Positions 28,866-36,907 of a stretch of DNA of 64,000 nucleotides are shown in pieces. The translations under genes and the position numbers were made by a program. Origin of the DNA: a bacterium (GTDB lineage Bacteria > SAR324 > XYD2-FULL-50-16); assembly GCA_018829445.1 (NCBI GenBank), contig JAHJTV010000006.1:141556-205555 (forward strand). The letters are read 5' to 3'. The notes beneath the pieces were generated by a model, which ran no database searches, was not told the DNA's origin, and worked only from the letters and a program-made list of their open reading frames with translations. Position 1 is the stretch's first letter. Every line of letters begins with the position of its first letter.

Positions 28866-29261
28866 TTGACACCTCCTTTTTTCAGGTTTTAGTGATCTCC
28901 GAAAAAGTTCATGGATTTTAACCATGAACAGGGAGGTGTCTTGCAATTATCTTTCCTACTTCTTTCTGTCAGATAGTGAACACTTTATATGATTATCAAG
29001 TCTGCTTTTGACCTTAGTGATTTTGCGTTGTGTTGGTGACAAGTCAGTTTTTGTAAGGGACTTGCAGCACAAATGATCAGTTTTTCTATCTGGCACGTTA
29101 CTCTTTGTTTTGCCTTGACAGTGTTCCTTGACTCCAATCACTGTCTAATATGGTGAGTCAAAAGCAGACTCATTACATTACCATTGAGCTTCACTATCAA
29201 TAGGGGCGTGGGAATACCAGACATGCAATAATCTCACTCCCCTTTTGTATGATTATCTTGT
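28866..29261 (-). promoter_or_regulatory. IS110 leader with sequestered ribosome site; possible bridge-RNA region
   Basis: No gene is supported in this stretch. The non-coding end upstream of IS110 transposases is known to encode a bridge RNA. Here GGAGGTGTC (the ribosome site; plus-strand positions 28868-28876) is perfectly complementary to GACACCTCC made from 28932-28940, with an inner perfect hairpin (28907-28914 / 28922-28929). Folded, this would hide the ribosome site of the transposase. Whether the rest (to about 29150) is bridge RNA cannot be told from one copy. Confidence 0.5.
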
Positions 29262-29627
29262 TTAACCGAAAATGTTTTGCGGCATGTAAGGATGCGCCCC
29301 TTCAATCACTTCCACTCCTACCACAGCCTTAATTTTAGCAAGAAGTGTGTCCTTGTATGGACAATGATCAGTTATACAGGCAGCAACATGTACTTTTGTA
29401 GGTGTTTCCGTCATGGGTTTGTTCCAGAGGTTAAACTGGGCCAGTCTGGGTACAATCGAAGCCCCAGGACAGTCACCGCAACTCAGAATACCGATCAGTT
29501 GTGATTCTCCATTTTTATAAACTTCAAAAGCACCTTCCTTTCTATTGTATGCAACCATGCACCGTGAACAGCCAATACAGATTTCATTCATCGTGCGTTT
29601 GCATCCAATGATCAATATTTTTTCCAT
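29262..29627 (-). CDS. CGGC-domain Cys-rich putative metal-binding protein
   Basis: 121 aa, cytoplasmic. It matches the CGGC domain family (PF08821), small proteins thought to bind metal through conserved cysteines; function is not established. Visible motifs are ILIIGCKRTMNEICIGCSRC at the N-terminus, LSCGDCPGASIVPRL in the middle (CGDCPG being the version of CGGCPG here) and VHVAACITDHCPYKD. It stands alone between IS110 and degenerate DNA and appears intact. The ribosome site is weak. Confidence 0.85.
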   Translation of the reverse strand: MEKILIIGCKRTMNEICIGCSRCMVAYNRKEGAFEVYKNGESQLIGILSCGDCPGASIVPRLAQFNLWNKPMTETPTKVHVAACITDHCPYKDTLLAKIKAVVGVEVIEGAHPYMPQNIFG

Positions 29628-30465
29628 AAAAAATCCATTTTCTGAATGAAATATCAGTCATTCCATTGCTCAAATCAGACACTGTTTTCATCCGTTCTTT
29701 CCAACCATACCTCTTATCAATGGTCTTTTCACGCTATTCACCTGACATCATTCCACCAAGGTAATATTGAAAAAAAACCAGATAGTTTGTGAATTTGAGT
29801 TACTGGAATGATTTGATTAAGTGAACAACAGTTACCTGCTGAGAGGCAGATAGCAGTTGTTTTTAGTGCTAAAAAAAGGAGCAAGTGATTAATGCTAAGT
29901 TATAAGCATATGCTCAAAAATCATATGATCATGGAGTTGAAGATCTGTCAAGGACGGGGTGGATAAATGGGATTATTTGCGAATGGAATTAAGGGGGTCA
30001 GTAAGGGGGGCAGGTCTTCTTTTGACTAACGTCAAATCACTTTAGAGCAAGTCAAAAAGTTGCATGAATCATTTGGGCTTCCTTTAAGTCTGTTTTTCTA
30101 GACTTAACAGATTTCTGCATCTTTCCAACATTTTTTTGCAGCCTATTGTTGCTCAATGTTTCACGACTAAATGCCGTGTTAGTCAAGTTCGGTGTTGGCT
30201 GTGGCTGAAACTCGCGGTGAGGCGGTAGAATGTCTATTTTGAGTTTAAGCGTCAATTTTTTTCATGTCGAGAAGAGGATTCGGGTCGGACCTGGCTGCTA
30301 AGGATTCGGGTCGGACCGACCCCAAGCTACAAGCTACCAAGGAAAAAATAGGATTTCCGCTGGATTTGGTCAGAATCCCGGAAAGTTTGATCTTTATCTG
30401 TTCTCTTTTTCGATCTTTACTGATTTTTGGCATCGTTGATTTTTTAAATGACCGGGGGTATTTAA
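29628..30465. other. Long gene-free stretch with dispersed short repeats
   Basis: About 840 bases with no gene I can support; the two minus-strand frames at 30052-30255 and 30245-30433 look random. An imperfect hairpin ending in GTTGTTTTTAG lies at about 29825-29865. A variant of the GGTCTTCTTTTGACT repeat occurs near 30010-30030, and the GGGTCGG palindromes lie at 30276-30322. The composition suggests accumulated mobile-element debris. Confidence 0.35.
30276..30322. repeat. GGATTCGGGTCGGACC direct repeat with palindromic GGGTCGGACCGACCC
   Basis: The 16-base unit occurs at 30276-30291 and 30302-30317. The second copy extends into the palindrome GGGTCGGACCGACCC (30308-30322). A related copy with GGGGTCGGTCGGACCC lies at 33892-33913. 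These look like REP-type palindromic units, known to be spread by RAYT transposases, though no such transposase is intact here. Confidence 0.5.
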
Positions 30466-30717
30466 CTACAGTTTAGCTGCTGTTTCCAATCGTATATAGG
30501 ATTCAAGTTCATCACCAGCTTTTAAATCCTTGAAGGAGTCAAGACCTATACCGCACTCAAACCCTTGTTGAACTTCTTTGGCAGCATCCTTAAATCGTCT
30601 TAATGATGATAGTTATCCGTCATGGATAATGACATTGTCCCTGATCACACGAACTGATCCATCTCTCATAATTTTGCCTTCTGTCACACGAGAACCGGCA
30701 ATGCCTGGGGGCACCCA
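30466..30717 (-). pseudogene. infB: 3' fragment of translation initiation factor IF-2
   Basis: Reading the minus strand down from about 30705 gives [20 protein letters not shown], then [10 protein letters not shown], an in-frame TAA, then [20 protein letters not shown] and [19 protein letters not shown], ending at the stop 30466-30468. This is unmistakably the last ~80 residues of IF-2 (domain IV end, fMet-tRNA-binding). The TAA replaces the usual Lys/Arg after the Gly. Nothing upstream matches the rest of infB, so this is an orphan, decayed fragment of a duplicated essential gene. Confidence 0.85.
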
Positions 30718-30792
30718 TTAGAGTGTTTGGCTTGCGTAATTATATAACTGCATATTCACGATAACTAATATACAATAACGCAAACCCTCAAT

Positions 30793-32541
30793 TCACAGTA
30801 CCGTCTGACTGAGAACCGGTGTTTCAACAGGAGCCACCCTCTGGAACGAATCTTCCTTGATCAATTTGAAACGAGCCATTAGTCCCTGCAGTTCAGTAGC
30901 CTGGCTGCTTAATTCTTCAGAAGCAGAAGCGGCCTCTTCTGATATAGAGGAGTTCTGTTGCACAACCTCGTTCACCTGACTTAAGGATTTGTTTATTTCA
31001 TTTGTACTGTTGCTTTGTTCTTGAGAAGAGGCTGCTATCTTCCCAACCAGATCGTTTACTTTTGTTACTCCATCATTTATCTCCTTCAGAACTTCAGCTG
31101 TCTTCCCGGCATTATCTACACCCGAGACGACCTCTTTGATCGAGTTTTCAATCAGTTCAGTCGTATTCTTTGCCGCTTCGGCACTTCTGGCTGCCAAATT
31201 GCGAACCTCTTCAGCAACAACAGCAAAACCTTTGCCGTACTTACCAGCACGTGCAGCTTCTACAGCGGCATTCAGGGCCAGCAGGTTGGTCTGGAATGCA
31301 ATTTCATCAATCACTTTGATGATTTTTGAGATATTTGTACTCGAAGTATCGATTTTATCCATTGAGGCAAGCATCTCCTTCATTTGCTTAGTTCCCCGAT
31401 TAACGATATCCATTGTCTGAGTCATCAATTGAGCCGCTTGATTGGCGCTGTCATTATTTGCTTTTGCACGACTTCCAACTTCTGACATGGAAGAGCTGAT
31501 CTCCTCCAGACTGGCTGCCTGTTGTGTTGTTCCACTTGCTAATGATTGTGCTGCACTGGATATTTGACCAGCGCCTGTATTCACCTGGTCCGTAGCATTC
31601 ACAACTTGAGTAATCGTACCGCTTAACATGTCAATTGAGTTATTAATGGCATCCTTTATCAATACTAGTTCCCCTTCCATCCCGGTTTCACTTATGGAGT
31701 TTGTAAAATCCCCTTTGGATACCAGCCCCATGGTATTATTGATCGATCTGATGGCTCCTTTAAGTGAGTTAGCCATCTTAGAGAGGGCTTCAGCCATCAT
31801 TCCCACTTCGTCTTTCTGATCAATATCGAGCTGCTTCGAAAAATTGCCAGCACCAATCAATTCTGCAAATTCGACTGCTTTTTTTAAGGGAATAGTGATG
31901 CTTCGTGTAATAAAAAACGCTAAGATCAACGCCACGATAACTGCTATGACCATAATAATAACTGTTATTGTCCAAGTTGATGAGGCAGTCATGTCAAATT
32001 CCTCATCGGCTTCCGTTTGTTCATTTTGTAATGATTGAATGATCTGCTGTATTGGAACAACAGCTTTATCTCTAAGTATATCAATTTTCCCATCCAACTC
32101 CTTAATTTTACTCAAATCGGAATCAGTTAATTCCTCTTTTTCAAGTATGGGCAGTAACTCCTTTTCGAAAACAGCTATGTATTCCCCGATTATCGTTTCG
32201 TATTGCTTTACCAGCTCTTTTTCTTTTGCGGTATCAACTAACTGATTGAGAGTTGTAAGCTCTTCTGATGTTTCACTTTTGATAGTTGCAAGATTGTTTT
32301 TGGTTTCGCCCAGATTGCGATTGATAATAGCATCAGCAACAATCGTGTAGATCTCACCGGTATGCTCTCTCAAAGCCGTAACTGTAATGGCATCCTCAGC
32401 ACGTTTTGCTCCGGCATCCTGCAGTTCGCTTAAGTTTGAAATAGAATTGAGTTGGAAAATAGAAACGGCCACAAAGATTGCAACGACAAGATTAAATCCT
32501 GCAGTCAGTTTTATCCCAATCTTCAAATTCTTTAGTCCCAT
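30793..32541 (-). CDS. Methyl-accepting chemotaxis protein
   Basis: 582 aa chemoreceptor. An N-terminal membrane helix (about 9-30) is followed by a periplasmic four-helix-bundle-type sensor (about 35-185), a second membrane helix (about 190-215, rich in Ile/Val), a HAMP domain (about 212-265) and a long cytoplasmic coiled coil. The signalling tip is at EIAFQTNLLALNAAVEAARAG near residue 420. Gln/Glu pairs flank the tip as likely methylation sites. The C-terminus lacks a CheR-binding pentapeptide. No che genes are adjacent. GGAGAAAATT precedes the ATG. I see no sigma-28 promoter upstream, unlike fliD. Confidence 0.95.
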   Translation of the reverse strand: MGLKNLKIGIKLTAGFNLVVAIFVAVSIFQLNSISNLSELQDAGAKRAEDAITVTALREHTGEIYTIVADAIINRNLGETKNNLATIKSETSEELTTLNQLVDTAKEKELVKQYETIIGEYIAVFEKELLPILEKEELTDSDLSKIKELDGKIDILRDKAVVPIQQIIQSLQNEQTEADEEFDMTASSTWTITVIIMVIAVIVALILAFFITRSITIPLKKAVEFAELIGAGNFSKQLDIDQKDEVGMMAEALSKMANSLKGAIRSINNTMGLVSKGDFTNSISETGMEGELVLIKDAINNSIDMLSGTITQVVNATDQVNTGAGQISSAAQSLASGTTQQAASLEEISSSMSEVGSRAKANNDSANQAAQLMTQTMDIVNRGTKQMKEMLASMDKIDTSSTNISKIIKVIDEIAFQTNLLALNAAVEAARAGKYGKGFAVVAEEVRNLAARSAEAAKNTTELIENSIKEVVSGVDNAGKTAEVLKEINDGVTKVNDLVGKIAASSQEQSNSTNEINKSLSQVNEVVQQNSSISEEAASASEELSSQATELQGLMARFKLIKEDSFQRVAPVETPVLSQTVL

Positions 32542-32697
32542 AATTTTCTCCGTTGGTCAGTTAACGTTTTATCTTGACGCTGAAAGAAAGAAATACTCAA
32601 AATCCAAGTTAGCATTTACTATAGCATAATAATAAGTTTTTTGATAACAATAATGATTTTCCAGAAAGCCCAAACAAGGAAACAAGGGGTCATGAAC

Positions 32698-33260
32698 AAG
32701 GGGTCAAGTCTTCTTTTGACTTACCTTTTTAGTTTTATTCTCCAGACTGTTGCCGCAAGAGCAAAATCCTGCCTGGTCAAAAAAGTATTTTAACTGCTGA
32801 TCCCTGAATGGCCTGGTCCGATAAGGATTGTTGCCTCATAAATCCGTCCACTTTATCATGAGCCTTACGATAGTAATAGTGTAATACGCATCCCAGACGG
32901 GATTAGCAATCAATAGCATTTTCTTTATTGTTGGGAGAAAACCTTTTAGATGGAAACAATAAGCAATTAATCTTGCCTTTTGGATTTAAGAATTCTGTTT
33001 TCTGTTGCTAGGTATTCGTTTCTGACCAACAGTTCTTGTTCAACTCTTCCATTTACCAATGCCAATGCTTCAATTGTTTCCCTTTTTTCTCCTCCCTGGT
33101 TCTTCCAGTCGTTTGAAATGACGAATATTCTGCTTCAAGGAAGATCAACAGGACTGTGAAGGAAGCTCAATTGGTAAAACGGATGGGATTTTTATGAGTG
33201 TTTCTTTCTATCATCCGGAGAACATGTTCATCACATGGAATTTACTTTTTTGACCACACG
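32698..33260. repeat. Long dispersed repeat, copy A (~560 bp)
   Basis: Almost identical to 52143-52660 over its whole length, except for about 45 extra bases near 32925-32970 and scattered substitutions. It starts with GGGGTCAAGTCTTCTTTTGAC and ends at a TTTTGACCACACGGG-like edge. On the minus strand its right half encodes a remnant N-terminus of an integrase-type transposase (IEALALVNGRVEQELLVRNE). No intact ORF. It is probably an internally deleted or decayed insertion element. Confidence 0.8.
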
Positions 33261-33753
33261 GGATAGCATTCGCAAGACAACAACCGAAATCATCGCTGTT
33301 GACCATGAGATTAAGAGGATCTGTCAATCGTTTCCAGAATACGACTAAGTGATGTCAATTCCGGGATTTGGGGCAACCATCACAGCTGTGACGATTGCAG
33401 TCATTGGCGATCCCTTGCGGTTCAATAACAGCCGGCAACCGCTAAAGATGGCAGGTCTTGATCTGTCCGCCAATAAAAGTGGTAAAAAATCGGATGGGTA
33501 AACACCCCGAATCTTCAAAAAGGGAAAATCGGAACTGCGTTATTGCCTCTATCAAGCGGCGATGATCGCTTCCTCAAAAAACCTGAATTTCATAGCCTAT
33601 TTCACCGAGTTGATAAAAGACAGACTCCAGGAAAAGGGCATTAAAACGCGCATGAGAGTGAAACTGGCAGCAAAGACGTTAATCATAGCTTGGACATTGA
33701 TGAAGAAACAAATCCATTTTGATCCCTCATATTTGAGGTCTAAGAAGAATTAA
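33250..33753 (+). pseudogene. IS110-family transposase, C-terminal remnant
   Basis: One frame (codon phase of 33352) is interrupted by TAA at 33346-33348 and at 33499-33501. It reads IKRICQSFPEYD, stop, VMSIPGFGATITAVTIAVIG, then LKMAGLDLSANKSGKK, stop, then TPRIFKKGKSELRYCLYQAA and on to the end at 33753. This is the Transposase_20 (IS116/IS110/IS902) C-terminal domain. The N-terminal DEDD half is absent; the copy A repeat abuts directly, so the repeat edge or its insertion probably removed it. Confidence 0.85.
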
Positions 33754-34232
33754 GACAAAACACAGATAACAGCTTTAGTTGGCGAGAGAGCTCGATCAAC
33801 AACGTAGATGATCTTGGATACATCGTGGCGGGACAATACAGAGCCTCTCATAAAACCGTGCAATTTGGATAAGGAATGATGACTGTGGACAGGAATCGGG
33901 GTCGGTCGGACCCTTAAAAAAAATAAAAAATGATTAAAGAGATTCAGTAAGCTTTGAAGAAAGCTAATGGCGGCGAGAATTGAACAACAGGCGTCCCAAA
34001 GATAGGAACAACAGCTTTCTACAAGTTTAGTCAGTTTCTTTTATCTCGCCTGGGCTGTTTTGTATACTGACAAGCTCAAGTCAAGCTGCCCAATTAAATT
34101 TCTCCCCTTCATAAATGGGGTATACTGTTCTATGGTTGTCATTTTAGATCAGATCAGTATTCGGCAGTTGTTCTATCCGAAGCAGATCAAATCAAGGTCA
34201 TGTAGATAGTTCTATCAATTTACAATTAATTC
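33754..34232. other. Gene-free stretch after IS110 remnant
   Basis: About 480 bases with no supported gene. It carries the third GGGGTCGGTCGGACCC palindrome (33892-33913) followed by an A-run. Nothing else stands out. Confidence 0.35.
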
Positions 34233-35717
34233 TTATCCAACATCATTCCAGTCTACTTTCGTTCTCTTTTTGAAATCTTTGGGGAAGAGGATATGAAAGG
34301 TTGACCCCTTTCCCGGTTCACTCTGCACTTTAATTTGGCTCTGGTGAGCTTTTAGCACTGCTTTGACCAGACTGAGACCAAGTCCCAGACCTTTTGTTGA
34401 GCGGCTTTTATCCGCCCGGTAAAGTCTTTCGAAAATACGAGCCTGGTCATCGGAAGAGATCCCGACACCGCTGTCTTTCATACTTAACAGGACTGACTGG
34501 TTGTGATCCTGGGTTATGATCTCAACATTTCCGCCTTCCGGGGTGAACTTGATGGCGTTATCAAGCAGGTTGTTTACCACCTGCTGAATACGGCTTGGAT
34601 CTGCAACGATGGTGACGTTATCTGCCAACTGAAGGCGGAGATCTATATTTTTGTCCTCCAACAGGTAATCGTATTGTTTTGCCGATTGCCGAACGACGTC
34701 ATTCACATCTGTCTCTTCGATGTAGAGGTTTAAGGTTTCAGCTTCTGCTTCGGAGATGTTCATCAGGGTTTTCAGGAGTCGCTCCAGCTTCTCTGCCTCC
34801 TCAGCACAATCAAACAAAGCTTCCTTCAGGGATTCGTTGTCGTCTTTCTGTACCGCTTCTTCAATGGACAGACGCATACGTGAAAGGGGTGTTCGTAGAT
34901 CATGGGCTACATTGTCCAGGGATTCTTTCATGCGAACCACCAGGGTTTCGGTTTTGTCCAGCATGCCATTGAACATTTCTGCCATCTGCATAATATCGGA
35001 TTTATGCTTCTGCTGGTTCAGCGGTACCCTAGCAGTCATATCACCGCGTGAGATTTTATCGATTGTTTTTGAAATTCTTCTGAGCGGTCTCAAGGCATAT
35101 AGGATGAAAACCACGCTACAAAGGAAAATGACTACCGTAAAAAAAAGATTCACATATCTGAACAACTCGGCGACGTTTCCCACCATGAATTCTACCCTCT
35201 GGAAGGTATGCCCCACCTCCAGGGTCAGATCTTTATCCAGCCTTGTCTTTTTTAGCATGATGATGTGGTCGTATTCTTTCTGACCAAACAAGAAAGACAT
35301 CATGTCTTGATAAATGGTTGCCGGCAGGTGAATTTTGATCCAGCCATCTTCTGTTGTTGTATCGGCGTCTAGCTCCCCTTTCATGAGGGCTTCAATGGTT
35401 TTATTGGGGTAAACGCCGCATAGCACATCACCGTGATTGTTAACGATGCGGATAGAAACCCCCAGCATCCTTGCTTCCTTTTCATAGTTGCGTATAATCT
35501 GCACCAAGCTGTTGTAACCGAAATATTGATAGCGGGTGCGATACTCATCCAATTTATAATCGGAATAATCCTTGTTCTTTTTCAATAAAGAGGATTTAAT
35601 GACTGGCTGAACCGTATGATTAAAGATAAACATGCAGATCATCAGTGTTACTGCTATTGATGCGCTCAGTCGCAGTGCAGTACTCTCCCTGATTTGTTTA
35701 ATCGGATTTAAGGACAT
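34233..35717 (-). CDS. Membrane sensor histidine kinase
   Basis: 494 aa. A transmembrane helix (about 18-36), a periplasmic sensor (about 38-185), a second helix (about 187-209), and HAMP (about 209-262) lead to HisKA with the phospho-accepting His272 in NVAHDLRTPLSR. The HATPase_c domain has the N-box NNLLDNAIKF, G1 MKDSGVGIS and G2 KGLGLGLSLVK. It autophosphorylates and passes phosphate to the response regulator whose gene overlaps its start by 20 bases. The pair lies divergently upstream of the RND efflux operon, so it probably senses an envelope stress or an exported compound and controls that operon. Confidence 0.93.
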   Translation of the reverse strand: MSLNPIKQIRESTALRLSASIAVTLMICMFIFNHTVQPVIKSSLLKKNKDYSDYKLDEYRTRYQYFGYNSLVQIIRNYEKEARMLGVSIRIVNNHGDVLCGVYPNKTIEALMKGELDADTTTEDGWIKIHLPATIYQDMMSFLFGQKEYDHIIMLKKTRLDKDLTLEVGHTFQRVEFMVGNVAELFRYVNLFFTVVIFLCSVVFILYALRPLRRISKTIDKISRGDMTARVPLNQQKHKSDIMQMAEMFNGMLDKTETLVVRMKESLDNVAHDLRTPLSRMRLSIEEAVQKDDNESLKEALFDCAEEAEKLERLLKTLMNISEAEAETLNLYIEETDVNDVVRQSAKQYDYLLEDKNIDLRLQLADNVTIVADPSRIQQVVNNLLDNAIKFTPEGGNVEIITQDHNQSVLLSMKDSGVGISSDDQARIFERLYRADKSRSTKGLGLGLSLVKAVLKAHQSQIKVQSEPGKGSTFHILFPKDFKKRTKVDWNDVG

Positions 35718-36375
35718 AGCCGACGCCTCTTAAGGTGTGGATTAGTTTCTTGTCGAAATCTTTATCGATCTTGCTCCTGAGTCGGTGTACCAGAACATCA
35801 ACCACATTGGTTGCCGGATCGAAATTATAGTCCCAGACATGTTCCAGAATCATGGTTTTGGAGAGAACTTTGCCACAGTTGCGAATCAGGTATTCCAACA
35901 GCGAGAACTCTCTGGGTTGAAGATCGATAACCTGACCGTTTCGCTGCACCTCCCTTTTCATAACGTCTAATGTTAAATTCCCAACTTCGAATGTTTGACG
36001 CTCCACCTTGACCGTGGTTGATCTGCGTAGAAGGGCCTGGACGCGGGAGTTGAGTTCAGCAAAAGAAAAAGGTTTCACCAGGTAATCGTCACTGCCGGTG
36101 TCCAGTCCTTTAATACGGTCCTCTACGGAATGCTTTGCACTTAGGATGATGATGGGAAGCGTCAATTCCTGTCGCCGGACTTCCTCAATGATCTCAAGAC
36201 CGTTTTTTCCCGGAAGCATCACATCAACAATGGCAATATCATAATCCTCTTTAAGCGCCATATAAAGTCCGTCATCACCGTTATGCATAACGTCTACGGC
36301 AAATCCACCCTGTCTGAATCCGTTGGCAATGAAGGAAGCGATTTTTAGATCGTCTTCAATTAAAAGGAGTCTCAT
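35698..36375 (-). CDS. OmpR/PhoB-family response regulator
   Basis: 225 aa from the ATG at 36375, chosen over a frame eight codons longer because AAAGGAAATATA precedes it and MRLLLIEDD is the classic start. The receiver domain has the acidic pair Asp8/Asp9, the phospho-acceptor Asp51 (AIVDVMLPGKNG) and the KPFSF Lys near residue 103. The C-terminal winged helix has RNGQVIDLQPREFSLLEYL and VDVLVHRLRSKID. It overlaps the kinase gene by 20 bases. Likely target: the divergent efflux operon starting at 36735. Confidence 0.95.
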   Translation of the reverse strand: MRLLLIEDDLKIASFIANGFRQGGFAVDVMHNGDDGLYMALKEDYDIAIVDVMLPGKNGLEIIEEVRRQELTLPIIILSAKHSVEDRIKGLDTGSDDYLVKPFSFAELNSRVQALLRRSTTVKVERQTFEVGNLTLDVMKREVQRNGQVIDLQPREFSLLEYLIRNCGKVLSKTMILEHVWDYNFDPATNVVDVLVHRLRSKIDKDFDKKLIHTLRGVGYVLKSD

Positions 36376-36734
36376 TATATTTCCTTTGGCAATTGTCAAG
36401 GCTATAATTAAATGATTTTATAGGGTCCAAACTAACATTTGTTCGCTAAGTCAACCAGGTTTTATTACGAACCTTTCAAAAATGTAATGTTTTGACCGGA
36501 AATTGGGAAGATTTTAGCTCATTTAAACGTTTTTTCCGATTTTTGGCTGTTTTCCACAATTTATTAATCATTCTAAAGCAAGCTATTACCGATCTGTATC
36601 GCTCTCTTAATCCTACCTTACCAAAAATTAATGTTAATGAAATCTGCCTGTAATCCTCATCTGTTATTCTGAAACTCAATTGGTCAGAAAAGATTGGTTC
36701 CCATAAGCCAAACACAAAGACGTAAAGGAAAATC
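36376..36734. promoter_or_regulatory. Divergent control region between two-component genes and efflux operon
   Basis: About 360 bases between the response-regulator start and the small ORF at 36735. It must carry both promoters and probably the regulator's binding sites. I cannot identify a clear direct-repeat operator by eye. A 93-codon minus-strand frame (36476-36757) runs antisense into the small ORF and is judged spurious. Confidence 0.4.
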
Positions 36735-36902
36735 ATGAAAGCAAGTATTCGCAGCATTCTAAACCAGGATTCAGCGGAAAAGCTCCTGGTTGAACTAATC
36801 CTGGCGATTGAACATATCGGATTGGATTATATGGAAATCGTAGAAAATTATCGTAGCGCGATTAAAAAGCCATTGGAAGAAAACATTGAAATACAGGATT
36901 GA
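36735..36902 (+). CDS. Small protein of 55 aa at head of efflux operon
   Basis: ATG at 36735 with AAAGGAA seven bases upstream; 55 codons; stop TGA at 36900-36902, six bases before the TolC-type gene's ATG. The sequence begins MKASIRSILNQDSAEKLL and is acidic and helical, with no membrane segment. I do not recognise a family. Good ribosome site, tight spacing and same direction argue that it is a real gene or an upstream regulatory ORF coupled to the efflux genes. Confidence 0.55.
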   Translation: MKASIRSILNQDSAEKLLVELILAIEHIGLDYMEIVENYRSAIKKPLEENIEIQD

Positions 36903-36907
36903 TAGTA

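Noticed and set aside
30052..30433. Two minus-strand frames of about 65 codons
   Set aside because: Run through repeat units, have no ribosome site and no domain.
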